Assembly (NCBI RefSeq): GCF_020906275.1
Contig: NZ_CP086727.1
Span: forward strand, 2,170,001-2,234,000
Source: Parasphingorhabdus litoris DSM 22379
GTDB lineage: Bacteria; Pseudomonadota; Alphaproteobacteria; Sphingomonadales; Sphingomonadaceae
DNA: 64,000 bases
Direction of reading: 5' to 3'
This document shows, piece by piece, positions 24,782-36,646 of the stretch (positions within the stretch are counted from its first letter, which is position 1; the number at the start of each line of letters is the position of its first letter). Made by a program: the position numbers and the translations under genes. The notes under the pieces are model-generated. The model searched no databases. It was not told the DNA's origin and was given only the letters and a program-made list of their open reading frames with translations.

Positions 24782-24810
24782 GCTAAGCATAATGTCGAGT
24801 GACGATTCAT
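24782..24810 (+). promoter_or_regulatory. Candidate operator, degenerate copy C, upstream of the second DUF1521 gene
   Basis: GCTAAGCATAATGTCGAGT (24782-24800) matches the reverse complement of copy B at 12 of 19 positions, mainly the left half CTAAGCAT. TCAT follows at 24807-24810. The distance to the ATG (82 bases, or 72 from TCAT) equals that of copy B within one base, which is the stronger argument. Confidence 0.4.
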
Positions 24811-24882
24811 CGGATCAATGACACCTTTCAACGTAGGGCTCGAACAGACAGGCGGGCCATATAGGAAGAGAAGGAAGTGACC

Positions 24883-25806
24883 ATGAACCCGGCAAATCCA
24901 GCAATGACAAATTTTAATGCCTTTACCAGTGCGCTGACCCCCACGCAGCTGGTCAACGGTATGCAGCTTAATTTTGCGGCAGGGATTATGGGACAATTTT
25001 TTAATCCCTTGAATGCAGGTCCCTTTGCCGGCGGAATGCTGCCGCTGATGCTGGGCCTGCGCTGTTTTTCCGGCCTGCAAGGATGCAGTATCGCAACTGG
25101 CGGGTGCATTCCGCCATTCACCCCCTGCCCGATGCCGGATGTTCAGCCCCAACAACAATGGACAGCACAAATGACCGGTACGGGCACAGCCGACGTTGAC
25201 TTAGGCGATGGCTATACCCTGCAATTTGATGAAAAGAGCAGCGAGATTTATATTCACAACGCCAATACCGGCGAGCAAACCCGGATATGGGGTGATCCGC
25301 ATGTCGATGTAGATGGCAAGCGCGCTTTTGACTTTTGGGGCACCACTACCTTCACCTTGGAAAATGGCACCAAGATCACAATCAATACCGAACAGTGGAA
25401 AGGCAATCCCAATATGTATGTCGCCAGCCAGGTTGTCGTGACAAAAGGGTCCAACGCACTGGTCGTCGACGGGATCAGCCAAAATCAATTAGGCGATTTA
25501 CAAGTCAGCATGTCGAACAACGGCTATGCCGTCGATGCCGCGCATCGCGACGGTTATGTCTTGCATGAAAATGATAGCGGTGCGGGTTGGAATTCCGAAC
25601 TGACCGGTGAGCTGGCCACCCAACAAGACCTGAATGCAACCCGCCCGGGCCGCGAATATGGTCCTGGTAGCGAACTGCCAAGCCTCGGTGAACTCAGCGG
25701 TTTTCTTGGCACTTTCCTGATCTCGGGAATGCTCTTCAATCTGCTCGCTGAAGAGATGATCCAGACTGAGCTTTCCCGTTTGATGCCGCAAAGATTTGAT
25801 ATGTAG
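24883..25806 (+). CDS. DUF1521 (NopE-like) putative T3SS effector with intact GDPHVD self-cleavage motif
   Basis: 307 residues. The N-terminal 100 residues are hydrophobic and Pro/Gly/Cys-containing (CFSGLQGCSIATGGCIPPFT), unlike a Sec signal. The DUF1521 domain runs from about 115 to 265, with RIWGDPHVDVDGKRAFDFWG (cleavage bond expected at D138-P139), TTFTLENGTKITI, and a conserved C-terminal part (ENDSGAGW....TGELATQQDL). By analogy with Bradyrhizobium NopE1 it should be secreted by the T3SS and cut itself when calcium is present, as in a host cytoplasm. AAGGA stands seven bases upstream of the ATG at 24883. Confidence 0.85.
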   Translation: MNPANPAMTNFNAFTSALTPTQLVNGMQLNFAAGIMGQFFNPLNAGPFAGGMLPLMLGLRCFSGLQGCSIATGGCIPPFTPCPMPDVQPQQQWTAQMTGTGTADVDLGDGYTLQFDEKSSEIYIHNANTGEQTRIWGDPHVDVDGKRAFDFWGTTTFTLENGTKITINTEQWKGNPNMYVASQVVVTKGSNALVVDGISQNQLGDLQVSMSNNGYAVDAAHRDGYVLHENDSGAGWNSELTGELATQQDLNATRPGREYGPGSELPSLGELSGFLGTFLISGMLFNLLAEEMIQTELSRLMPQRFDM

Positions 25807-26115
25807 TATCAACGATCTTCTATGATTCATTTCTAGATCATGAAGATATCGCTTCAGTATCTGCACTAGGTAAAAAGAGATAATAGAGCTCAATTTTTTG
25901 TTTGATCTCCAACGTCCGCTTTCACACCCAAGGTAGCCACAAGCAGACTATCCGATTCCGGTCCAATTTCAGTCAGCTCGACATTGCTATTTTAGTGGCC
26001 GCTTATTGCCGTCAGATCACTGCGAAGCTTGAACAAACTGCTATCGTTTTAATATGGGTATAAGTTCTTATCTTAAATATAAATAACTGTTATATTTTAA
26101 TAATTTTCAAAAAGC
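25807..26115. other. Spacer between the T3SS block and tRNA-Ser (no gene supported)
   Basis: 309 bases without a supported gene. An imperfect hairpin, ATCTTCTATGAT at 25815-25826 against ATCATGAAGAT at 25837-25847 (one bulged T), follows the DUF1521 stop and may end that transcript, although it is AT-rich and lacks a T-run. The part next to the tRNA is very AT-rich. No integrase remnant or direct repeat of the tRNA end is visible. Confidence 0.5.
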
Positions 26116-26205
26116 TGGCGGAGAGACAGGGATTCGAACCCTGGGTACGATCGCTCGCACAACGGTTTTCGAGACCGCCCCATTCGACCACTCTGGCACC
26201 TCTCC
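26116..26205 (-). tRNA. tRNA-Ser (anticodon CGA) with encoded CCA
   Basis: On the minus strand the gene begins GGAGAGGTGCCAGAGTGG. It has an anticodon loop CTCGAAA in a five-base-pair stem, a long class II variable arm, the T-arm CAGGG-TTCGAAT-CCCTG, discriminator G and a genomic CCA (26116-26118). The acceptor stem pairs fully with one G:U. Its 3' end faces the T3SS block. Confidence 0.95.
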
Positions 26206-26365
26206 GCACTCTGGCACTTTGCCTTGGAAACCGTGGCCTTTAAGACCACAAGCATCGAATGTGCGGCGCGCTTAAACTATGATCTGCGATTTGCCAAGCG
26301 AGAAACCGCCATATCCTTCAATGGCGATCGCTTGCATATGTCTGGTAACTGATTAAATTGCACAT

Positions 26366-26746
26366 ATGGTTCAAACCAAACATCTTGCTTCCACCAATCC
26401 GCTACCCAAGGATACACCATCGGTATTGAATGCGAACTTTGCGATTGGTGACGTGGTTCGGCACCGCATCTTTGATTTTCGTGGTGTGATCTATGATATC
26501 GACCCGGTATTTGCGAATAGTGATGAATGGTATGATGCCATACCCAAGGATTTGCAGCCCTCTAAAGACCAGCCTTTTTATCATCTTTTGGCGGAAAATG
26601 CGGACAGCAGCTACATTGCTTATGTCAGCCAGCAAAATCTGCTGGAGGATGACAGTGGAGAGCCAGTTATGCATCCCGAGGTTGGACGCATGTTCAAAGC
26701 GGTAGATGGCGGCAAATACAAGTTGCACCGGATTCACCGGCACTAG
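26366..26746 (+). CDS. hspQ: HspQ/YccV-like heat-shock protein
   Basis: 126 residues. The HspQ/YccV domain occupies residues about 25-115 (FAIGDVVRHRIFDFRGVIYD, WYDAIPKDL, QPFYHLL, AYVSQQNLLED, HPEVGRMF). In enterobacteria HspQ is a Lon protease enhancer, and the domain was first described as binding hemimethylated DNA. The first 25 residues are a Pro/Ser/Thr extension. It is the first core gene after the tRNA. Confidence 0.88.
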   Translation: MVQTKHLASTNPLPKDTPSVLNANFAIGDVVRHRIFDFRGVIYDIDPVFANSDEWYDAIPKDLQPSKDQPFYHLLAENADSSYIAYVSQQNLLEDDSGEPVMHPEVGRMFKAVDGGKYKLHRIHRH

Positions 26747-26760
26747 ACCGGCATCTCAAG

Positions 26761-27618
26761 CTAAGACTTTATCTTCCAACCCTTTTTCAGCAAAATATAG
26801 CACAGGGTAGTGAGAGCTATGTTAATGCCAAGCAGAACCACGGAACCAACCAATACCGGAGAATCGGCTTCCCCCAGAAAGCCATAACGGAATCCCGAAA
26901 TAGCATAGAAGAATGGATTGGCATGACTCACCGCCTGAAATGCGGGTGCGAGGCGGTCTATCGAATAGAAAGTACCTGATAACAAGGCCGCTGGAGCCAC
27001 GATAAAATTCGTCACCGCAGCCGCATGATCAAATTTCTCTGCCCAGATCGATGTTAGAACGCCCAAAAGGGCCAACATTGCCGATCCCATGAAACCAAAC
27101 CAAATAACCGCCCACCAGTGATCGACGCCAACATTTACTCCCGGCCAAAGCGCCATGGCTAGCCAGACTGCAAATCCTACCAACACTGCGCGTGTAATGG
27201 CCGCGGCCACCAAGCCGGCCAACAATTCTCCCACTGAAAGCGGTGGCATCAGATAATCAACAATCGTGCCCTGAATTTTTCCGACTAAAAGTGAAAAGCT
27301 GCTGTTCGCGAAAGCATTTTGGATCATGCCCATGCAAATCAGTCCTGGCGCAATGAAATCGGCAAACGGCACGCCCAATACGGTGCGATCTCCCCTGCCC
27401 AGGGCAACGGTGAAAATTACCAAGAATAACAGTGTAGTAATAGAGGGAGCCCACACGGTTTGGAGCTGCACCTTGAAAAAACGACGCACCTCTTTCCAGT
27501 AAAGCGCCAGAAAGCCACCCCAGTTCACGCCGCGAATGACAGCGACACCCGGTTCTGCATAGGTCTGCGCAATAAATTCGGATTGATCAGAGTTGTTATT
27601 TTTGGGCTGGTCTAACAT
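26761..27618 (-). CDS. ABC-2 type transporter permease
   Basis: 285 residues with six membrane helices and a YadH/NodJ-type ABC-2 fold (IAPGLICMGMIQNAFANSSF, VDYLMPPLSVGELLAGLVAA, LSGTFYSIDRLAPAFQAVSH). It would pair with an ABC ATPase for export of a lipid- or polysaccharide-like substrate, but no ATPase gene is adjacent. The start at 27618 is preferred to the in-frame ATG at 27660, because TATAAT ends directly at the latter and no ribosome-binding site is present there. It is divergent from gcrA. Confidence 0.75.
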   Translation of the reverse strand: MLDQPKNNNSDQSEFIAQTYAEPGVAVIRGVNWGGFLALYWKEVRRFFKVQLQTVWAPSITTLLFLVIFTVALGRGDRTVLGVPFADFIAPGLICMGMIQNAFANSSFSLLVGKIQGTIVDYLMPPLSVGELLAGLVAAAITRAVLVGFAVWLAMALWPGVNVGVDHWWAVIWFGFMGSAMLALLGVLTSIWAEKFDHAAAVTNFIVAPAALLSGTFYSIDRLAPAFQAVSHANPFFYAISGFRYGFLGEADSPVLVGSVVLLGINIALTTLCYILLKKGWKIKS

Positions 27619-27670
27619 AGGCTTTTCGCCTATCGGCTCCAGACAGCAATCACAACCCATATTATAACGG

Positions 27671-27702
27671 CACTGATACCGTATGATTGAATATACGGTT
27701 TC
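27671..27702. promoter_or_regulatory. Inverted repeat in the gcrA/ABC permease divergent spacer
   Basis: ACCGTAT and ATACGGT form exact seven-base inverted arms, eight bases apart, about 50 bases upstream of gcrA and next to the TATAAT box facing the permease. This is the shape expected of an operator controlling one or both divergent genes. The protein that binds is unknown. Confidence 0.4.
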
Positions 27703-27746
27703 AAGGCCTATATTGGGCGCAGTATGGGAATAGTTAGGATTTTTGC

Positions 27747-28421
27747 ATGGCGTGGACCGACGAACGTATCGATCACCTGAAACAGATGTGGGAAAAAGGC
27801 CTGACAGCCAGTCAGATTGCCGAAGAACTTGGCGGCGTGAGCCGTAACGCCGTTATTGGTAAGGCGCATCGTCTCGGGCTGAAATCACGTCCATCTCCGG
27901 TAAAAGCCAAGGCAAAGACACCCAAGGGTGACAAGCCTGCTGCAAAACCGAAGAAGGCCGCCGCCAAGGCAACCAAAAAACCAAAGCCCAAAGAAGAGCA
28001 TGTTGCGCGCCGCGCTATGCCGCCGCCAACGCCTGCTGCACGGACTCACGCTGCACAACAGTCAAAAATGCCAAAACCTGACGGCCCCAAGATTGTTTCC
28101 GTTGGCCCCGGTGGTTTCTTGCGGCAAGGTCCCGGTGATCAGCAAGCACCCATCCCGCCCGCACCGCCTCGGCGTTTGGTTCCGGCTAAGCCCAGCGAGG
28201 AAATGGCCGACAAGACCAGCCTGCTTGACCTGAACGACAAAATCTGTCGCTGGCCGATCAATCACCCTGGCGAACCCGATTTTCATTTCTGTGGAGCAGA
28301 GGTCAATCCGGGCTTCCCGTATTGCGTTGAACATTGCGGGCGCGCGTTTCAGGCACAACTCCCACGCGGCGCGCGACGTGCGCCTCCGCCACTTCCTTTT
28401 GGTGGTCCAAGAGTCCGGTAA
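27747..28421 (+). CDS. gcrA: Cell-cycle regulator GcrA
   Basis: 224 residues. The N-terminal GcrA DNA-binding domain is unmistakable (MAWTDERIDHLKQMWEKGLT, then ASQIAEELGG and SRNAVIGKAHRLGL). A Lys/Ala/Pro-rich linker follows (about 48-140), then the C-terminal sigma-70-binding domain with its conserved CRWP and FCG....PYC..H motifs. GcrA activates genes at GANTC-methylated promoters in alphaproteobacteria, with CcrM. It is about 50 residues longer than Caulobacter GcrA because of the linker. Its presence is a strong alphaproteobacterial marker. Confidence 0.95.
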   Translation: MAWTDERIDHLKQMWEKGLTASQIAEELGGVSRNAVIGKAHRLGLKSRPSPVKAKAKTPKGDKPAAKPKKAAAKATKKPKPKEEHVARRAMPPPTPAARTHAAQQSKMPKPDGPKIVSVGPGGFLRQGPGDQQAPIPPAPPRRLVPAKPSEEMADKTSLLDLNDKICRWPINHPGEPDFHFCGAEVNPGFPYCVEHCGRAFQAQLPRGARRAPPPLPFGGPRVR

Positions 28422-28455
28422 ATCAGCCAAAGAGGCAATATTTTACAGGCCATTT

Positions 28456-28482
28456 GGCAAGAGGCTGCATAAGCCTCTTGCC
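28456..28482 (+). terminator. Strong hairpin between gcrA and parE
   Basis: GGCAAGAGGCT and AGCCTCTTGCC are perfect 11-base inverted arms around a five-base loop, 35 bases after the gcrA stop and 31 before the parE ATG. No T-run follows, so it could act as a weak or Rho-assisted terminator or shape the parE leader. Confidence 0.55.
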
Positions 28483-28495
28483 AGTCTGACTCTGA

Positions 28496-31823
<3,328 letters not shown>

Positions 31824-31825
31824 AT

Positions 31826-32365
31826 TTAATCAACGCTCTGCCACTCATCTCGCAAGAGCCCAAAGATCAGGCTGTCTCGAACGCCAACATGCGTTTCCCA
31901 CGCCTGACGCAAATGTGCCTCCTGATGAAAACCGAGAATTTCCAGCAACTTGATCGAGGTTGAATTCTCCGGGTCAACATCCGCATAAATCCGCCTGAGG
32001 CCGAGTTCGTCAAAACCATATGCAATCACCCGGGCAACAGCCTCGCGTGCTAGCCCTTTTCCCCAAGCGGCACCGTTCAGAATATAGCCAATTTCTCGAA
32101 CATTTTTTTGATCTTCAGAAGCAACAAAGACAACCCACCCCAAGGCAGTATCATCTTCGATCGTGGTTATCGCCCATGTTTGCCAGCGGGTACCTTCGCA
32201 ATTTTGAGCAATATATTCCCGCGTTTCCGCAACAGTTTTGTGCGGCCCACTTGACCACCAACGCATAAGCTCTTCGTCCGCAAAAACTGGATGAAGAGTA
32301 TCAGCATCATCGATGCGCAAAGGCCGTAAACACAGCCGCTCCGTCTTCAAAATCGGAAAGGTCAC
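31826..32365 (-). CDS. GNAT-family N-acetyltransferase (RimJ/RimL-like)
   Basis: 179 residues from a GTG that overlaps the stop of the LysR gene as GTGA. The RimJ-type pattern is clear: LKTERLCLRPLRIDDADTLH, an acetyl-CoA loop region (YILNGAAWGKGLAREAVARV), and LRRIYADVDPENSTSIKLLE. It probably acetylates a protein N-terminus or a small amine. The longer frame start at 32410 would overlap lysR by 49 bases. It is the last gene of the leuB-metZ-apaG-lysR cluster. Confidence 0.82.
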   Translation of the reverse strand: MTFPILKTERLCLRPLRIDDADTLHPVFADEELMRWWSSGPHKTVAETREYIAQNCEGTRWQTWAITTIEDDTALGWVVFVASEDQKNVREIGYILNGAAWGKGLAREAVARVIAYGFDELGLRRIYADVDPENSTSIKLLEILGFHQEAHLRQAWETHVGVRDSLIFGLLRDEWQSVD

Positions 32366-33156
32366 GCCGTCAGCGCGGCAACCAGCGCTTTGACCTTTTT
32401 CTGCCGCCATTGCGGGAGTGGTGCAACCAGCCAGTAGCCGCGCGACGATTTGCTATCTTCGCCAATTACTTCAACGCGCCCTGCCTTGATGTCTTTTTGC
32501 ACAAGCATTTTCGGCACCCAGGCATGCCCAAAGCCATTAGCAGCAGCCTCGATCGCAAGTCCCCCATCCGCCACGCGCATTAACGTCTCTTCTCCTTCGG
32601 AGATCGGACAGCCTGGCCAATCGATTTTCTGTCCAGCTCCGCCCCCAGGAGCAGTAATTTTTACGAACATCGTATCGCCGATGATTACGCCTTCATTCTC
32701 GCCTGGACCGTCGGTCAACCCAATTGCGATATCCAGATTCGCTTCTGTGAAATCCGCACCACCCTCAGAGGCGACAAGGGCGAAGCTCACATCCTTATTA
32801 TCAGCAGAAAAGGCTGCCAGCCTCTCGTTCAACCATTTTGTGGTGAGATCGCGCGGCGCTGCAATGGTTAGCTTATGCGACGACTGCCCCGCTTGCATAG
32901 CCCGCACGGCATCTTCAAACTCCAAAAACCCGGAACGCAAGGCATCCAAGCCGGCAGCCGCTTCATCGGTAAGTTCCAACCCTTTTGGTGTCCGCCGGAA
33001 CATGACTACGCCTAGCATATCTTCCAACGCTCTGATCTGTTGCCCCACCGCAGCTGGTGTCACAGCCAGCTCATCGGCAGCACGGGTAAAACTGAGATGC
33101 CGTGCCGCAGCATCGAGCACGCGCAGCCCGTTAAGCGGCAAATGGGTGCGCTTCAT
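32362..33156 (-). CDS. LysR-family transcriptional regulator (GcvA-like)
   Basis: 264 residues. The N-terminal helix-turn-helix is of the GcvA type (LPLNGLRVLDAAARHLSFTR, ADELAVTPAAVGQQIRALED, FRRTPKGLELT). The effector domain that follows is shorter than the usual 300-residue total. Its start overlaps the apaG stop and its end overlaps the acetyltransferase start, so it is translated in line with both. Its target is unknown. In this family the regulator often controls its neighbours. Confidence 0.88.
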   Translation of the reverse strand: MKRTHLPLNGLRVLDAAARHLSFTRAADELAVTPAAVGQQIRALEDMLGVVMFRRTPKGLELTDEAAAGLDALRSGFLEFEDAVRAMQAGQSSHKLTIAAPRDLTTKWLNERLAAFSADNKDVSFALVASEGGADFTEANLDIAIGLTDGPGENEGVIIGDTMFVKITAPGGGAGQKIDWPGCPISEGEETLMRVADGGLAIEAAANGFGHAWVPKMLVQKDIKAGRVEVIGEDSKSSRGYWLVAPLPQWRQKKVKALVAALTA

Positions 33157-33557
33157 TGCTCGACAGTAGGCGCTGTGAGAGGGAAATGGGGAATTCGCAC
33201 TTCAAAGGCATCCGGCTCCGCACCAACAAACATGAAATGTCCGGCCATGGCGCCGCTCGGCGTGTTGAGCGGGCATCCCGAGACGTAATCATGTGATTTG
33301 CCTGGTTGAATGATCGGTTGTTCGCCAATTACGCCATCACCATCAACCCGGTGCAAGGCACCCCGAGCGTCCGAAATTCGCCAATGCCGCGTCAATAATT
33401 GAACTGCGCTATCCCGTTCATTCTCAATGCGTATGTGATAAGCCCAGAACCAACGTAACCCGTCTATGTCAGACTGTTCCGGCAAGAAAGTTACTGATAC
33501 CCGAACAGTCACACCGTCGGTTGTTTCTGAAAATGGGAAGAATGCCTGCATCATCAA
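33153..33557 (-). CDS. apaG: ApaG domain protein
   Basis: 134 residues, the usual length. The ApaG beta-sandwich pattern is visible: VSVTFLPEQSDIDGLRWFWA, YHIRIENERDSAVQLLTRHW, VIGEQPIIQPGKSHDYVSGC and MAGHFMFV. ApaG is linked to Co/Mg resistance and diadenosine tetraphosphate metabolism in enterobacteria, and its exact activity is unclear. It follows metZ by 12 bases on the same strand. Confidence 0.92.
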   Translation of the reverse strand: MMMQAFFPFSETTDGVTVRVSVTFLPEQSDIDGLRWFWAYHIRIENERDSAVQLLTRHWRISDARGALHRVDGDGVIGEQPIIQPGKSHDYVSGCPLNTPSGAMAGHFMFVGAEPDAFEVRIPHFPLTAPTVEQ

Positions 33558-33569
33558 TTTATAATAGCG

Positions 33570-34778
33570 TCAAAGTCCAATGGACGAAAGAGCTTGATCC
33601 AAATCTTCGACCAAATCGGTGGGATCTTCCAGACCCACATTGATCCGTAACATGTCTTCCGTAATTCCGACTTCTAACCGCGCTTCTTCACCCAAACCAT
33701 GGTGGGTGGTCGATGCAGGATGACACATAAGGGATCGGCTATCCCCGATATTGTTAGAAATATCTATAAGTTTCAATGCATTAAGCAAGTCATGCGCCTG
33801 CTTTCGACCGCCACCGACATAGAGCGAGAAGATGGGTCCTGCGGTTTCCATCTGGCTCATTGCCAGATTATGCTGCGGATGGCTCGGCAAGCCAGGGTGC
33901 AATATTTTCTCTACACGCTGCTCCAAAAACTTGCCCACCTTGATAGCATTTTCGCTTTGCTTGCGGATGCGCAGATCGAGAGTCTCGAGTCCCTTAAGCA
34001 CTACCCAAGCATTAAACGCACTCAGAGTCGGTCCGGTATTGCGCGTAAAGGCAAGCAGAGTTTCTTCGATAAATTGTTCTGTTCCGCAAACAGCCCCGGC
34101 CAATACGCGTCCTTGCCCATCCATCATTTTCGTTGCGCTATAGGCAACCACATCAGCACCAAATTCCATCGGACGTTGCAAAACATTGGTGGCAAATGCG
34201 TTATCAACAACGCTGGTAATTTTTTTTGCCCGCGCCAAATCACATACGGAGCGGAGGTCGATAACATCCATTGTCGGGTTTGCCGGGGTTTCAAAGAAAA
34301 ACACCTTGGTCTGGGGCGTTATCGCTTTTTCCCAATTTTCAATTTCACGACCATCGATGATTGTCGTTTCAATTCCGAATTTCGGCAACAAACTATCGGT
34401 TAACCAGCGGCACGATCCAAATAGCGCCCGGCTGGCAACGACGTGATCCCCTGCTTCCAATTGGCACAATAAGGCCGCTGTCATGGCCGACATGCCTGAG
34501 GCGGTCGCACGGCAAGCTTCTGCACCTTCCATCACGGCAATGCGCTCTTCCAGCATCTGGACGGTTGGATTTTGCAAGCGGCTATAGGTCATTCCGTCCT
34601 GCTCGCCATTGAAGCGCGCAGCGGCGTCTTCGGCGCAATCATAGGTATAGCCGGAGGTCAGGAACATCGCTTCCGATGTCTCACCAAATTCGCTGCGCAT
34701 CGTGCCACTACGGATGGCCTTTGTCGCTGGGCGCCAGTTTTTTGTGATCTCGCGATTTTGGCCGGTGTCTCTTTTCAT
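33570..34778 (-). CDS. metZ: O-succinylhomoserine sulfhydrylase (MetZ)
   Basis: 402 residues, Cys/Met PLP-enzyme family. Visible features are YSRLQNPTVQMLEERIAVME, ATASGMSAMTAALL, FFFETPANPTMDVIDL, SVVDNAFATNVLQRP and the PLP lysine in VAYSATKMMDGQGRVLAGAV. It makes homocysteine from O-succinylhomoserine and sulfide. AGGA precedes the ATG. It lies 24 bases downstream of leuB and reads in the same direction. I saw no SAM-II-like leader in this short gap. Confidence 0.92.
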   Translation of the reverse strand: MKRDTGQNREITKNWRPATKAIRSGTMRSEFGETSEAMFLTSGYTYDCAEDAAARFNGEQDGMTYSRLQNPTVQMLEERIAVMEGAEACRATASGMSAMTAALLCQLEAGDHVVASRALFGSCRWLTDSLLPKFGIETTIIDGREIENWEKAITPQTKVFFFETPANPTMDVIDLRSVCDLARAKKITSVVDNAFATNVLQRPMEFGADVVAYSATKMMDGQGRVLAGAVCGTEQFIEETLLAFTRNTGPTLSAFNAWVVLKGLETLDLRIRKQSENAIKVGKFLEQRVEKILHPGLPSHPQHNLAMSQMETAGPIFSLYVGGGRKQAHDLLNALKLIDISNNIGDSRSLMCHPASTTHHGLGEEARLEVGITEDMLRINVGLEDPTDLVEDLDQALSSIGL

Positions 34779-34802
34779 ATCTTTTCCTAAGCCTCTTGGC
34801 GC

Positions 34803-35852
34803 TTAACTGGCAAGCTGAGCGACGATCGCATCGCCGATTTCACGTGTTGAGGCACTGCCGCCCAGATCATGTCCCAATATTCCTTGTTCGAGAACATCTG
34901 CGACTGCTTGTTCGATGCACAAAGCTTGGTCTTCCATTCCAAAACTATGGCGCAACATCATCGCTGCCGACAATATCATCGCAGAGGGGTTGGCAATCCC
35001 CTGCCCTGCTATATCCGGCGCACTGCCGTGGATAGGCTCATATAGCCCCTTTGTTCCTGTCCCCAGAGAAGCCGATGCCAGCAGACCAATGGATCCAACA
35101 CACATGCTGGCTTGATCTGATAATATGTCGCCAAAGATGTTGCCGGTGAGCATTACGTCAAATTGCCCCGGATTGCGTACAAGCTGCATCGCGGCATTGT
35201 CGACATACATATGATTGAGTTCGACATCGGGATAGTCAGCAGCGACCTCGTTAACGACGGTCCGCCAGAGCACCGAAGTCTGCAACACATTGGCTTTGTC
35301 AACAGAACACAGCTTTTTCCGGCGCCCTTGCGCGGCCTTGAACGCGACATGGGCGATGCGGCCGATTTCTTCCTCATCATAGGCCATGATGTCATAGCCT
35401 TCCCGCAAACCGGCATCGGTCGTTCGCCGCCCCTTTTCACCAAAATAGATATCGCCGGTCAGTTCCCGCAGGATCAACAGATCAATCGCCCCCGCGACAT
35501 CCGGTTTCAGGGCTGACAGATTTTCCAGCCCCGCAAAAGCCTTTGCAGGACGTAAATTAGCGAATGTCTCCATTTCTTTGCGCAACCCAAGAACCGCTTG
35601 TTCAGGCCGCAAATGACGTTCCAGATCATCACAATCTGGATCACCAACGGCTCCAAATAAAACAGCATCCGCAGCCATAACCAAATCCAGCGTCTCTGGA
35701 GGCAAAGGATGGCCATGGTTCTTATAAGCGACGCCGCCAACATCAGCGTAATCAAGACGAAGGTCAGGAAGCCCCAATGCCTCCATTACGCGCAAGGCCT
35801 CGACCATGATTTCCTGACCAATGCCGTCCCCGGCGAGCACCGCAATATGCAT
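34803..35852 (-). CDS. leuB: 3-isopropylmalate dehydrogenase
   Basis: 349 residues, typical. [87 protein letters not shown] and [20 protein letters not shown] are the expected substrate- and NAD-binding regions. It carries out oxidative decarboxylation in leucine synthesis. It leads the leuB-metZ-apaG cluster. Confidence 0.95.
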   Translation of the reverse strand: MHIAVLAGDGIGQEIMVEALRVMEALGLPDLRLDYADVGGVAYKNHGHPLPPETLDLVMAADAVLFGAVGDPDCDDLERHLRPEQAVLGLRKEMETFANLRPAKAFAGLENLSALKPDVAGAIDLLILRELTGDIYFGEKGRRTTDAGLREGYDIMAYDEEEIGRIAHVAFKAAQGRRKKLCSVDKANVLQTSVLWRTVVNEVAADYPDVELNHMYVDNAAMQLVRNPGQFDVMLTGNIFGDILSDQASMCVGSIGLLASASLGTGTKGLYEPIHGSAPDIAGQGIANPSAMILSAAMMLRHSFGMEDQALCIEQAVADVLEQGILGHDLGGSASTREIGDAIVAQLAS

Positions 35853-35911
35853 TTTGTTTTTCCCAGACTTTCTTTGCGACTTTCTGGCACTCCCTGCCGC
35901 GCTGGAGTGGA

Positions 35912-36646
35912 TTAGGCAACCACCCTTTTCAATCGATCCACCAAAACCGATCGTGATGCCATGACGTCATTTCGACGATCTTCAAAAAAATGTCGCTTCA
36001 AGAAAAATCCTGTTACCCTCAAACCATCGAAAATATCGCCCCATTCAGGACTATCCGGTTCTTTCAAAAAGGCCGGCAACGGCAGAAGTTTGTGCTTATA
36101 TACCTGTCCTGCTTTCTTACTCACCGCCATCGCACTTTTTGGACTGATATAGACCAAGTCTTCATCACCGCCGGTTACGGCACATTTATCCAAGGTCAGA
36201 CCGAATCCAAGCTCTGACAAAAGCAGTAGCTCATAGCGCACCAACGCAACCGCCCAGCCTCTCGCTGAAGGAGCGCCGCAGATCGCATCAAGTAGTGCTG
36301 ATAAAGCCGCGTGGAGCTGTGGATAGTTTTGTTCTTCCGGCAAAATAGCGGCGGTCAAAGCTGTTACCCAATCCAATGCCGCACTGGCTAACGGTTCACT
36401 CAGATAAGGCCCTCGGCTTTGTTCTAGTTCAGCGGTCATAGAGGCCAATTGTTCCTCCGTTCGCGCTCTATAATCGGCCTGAACAATGTTGGAGGGAATT
36501 AGCACCGGGCGCATTGTTCGAGAACGCGCCCCTCTCACAAAACCGGCCATTAGCCCATTATCCGGCGTCAAAGATCGCACGACTGCACCATGCTCTCCAT
36601 GCTGACGGACCGAGCAGATGATTGCGGTGGTACGCAGACTAGCCAT
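35912..36646 (-). CDS. recO: DNA repair protein RecO
   Basis: 244 residues from the ATG that overlaps the last eight bases of uvrC. The frame is open further upstream, but only from this Met does the protein match RecO ([57 protein letters not shown]). RecO loads RecA at gaps with RecR. A Cys in the central LDKCAVTGG remains of the zinc-binding region. It is coupled to uvrC. Confidence 0.9.
   Translation of the reverse strand: MASLRTTAIICSVRQHGEHGAVVRSLTPDNGLMAGFVRGARSRTMRPVLIPSNIVQADYRARTEEQLASMTAELEQSRGPYLSEPLASAALDWVTALTAAILPEEQNYPQLHAALSALLDAICGAPSARGWAVALVRYELLLLSELGFGLTLDKCAVTGGDEDLVYISPKSAMAVSKKAGQVYKHKLLPLPAFLKEPDSPEWGDIFDGLRVTGFFLKRHFFEDRRNDVMASRSVLVDRLKRVVA

Noticed and set aside
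34779..34802. Possible SAM-II riboswitch before metZ.
   Set aside because: Only 24 bases separate leuB and metZ, too short for that riboswitch, and no pseudoknot-like pattern is present.
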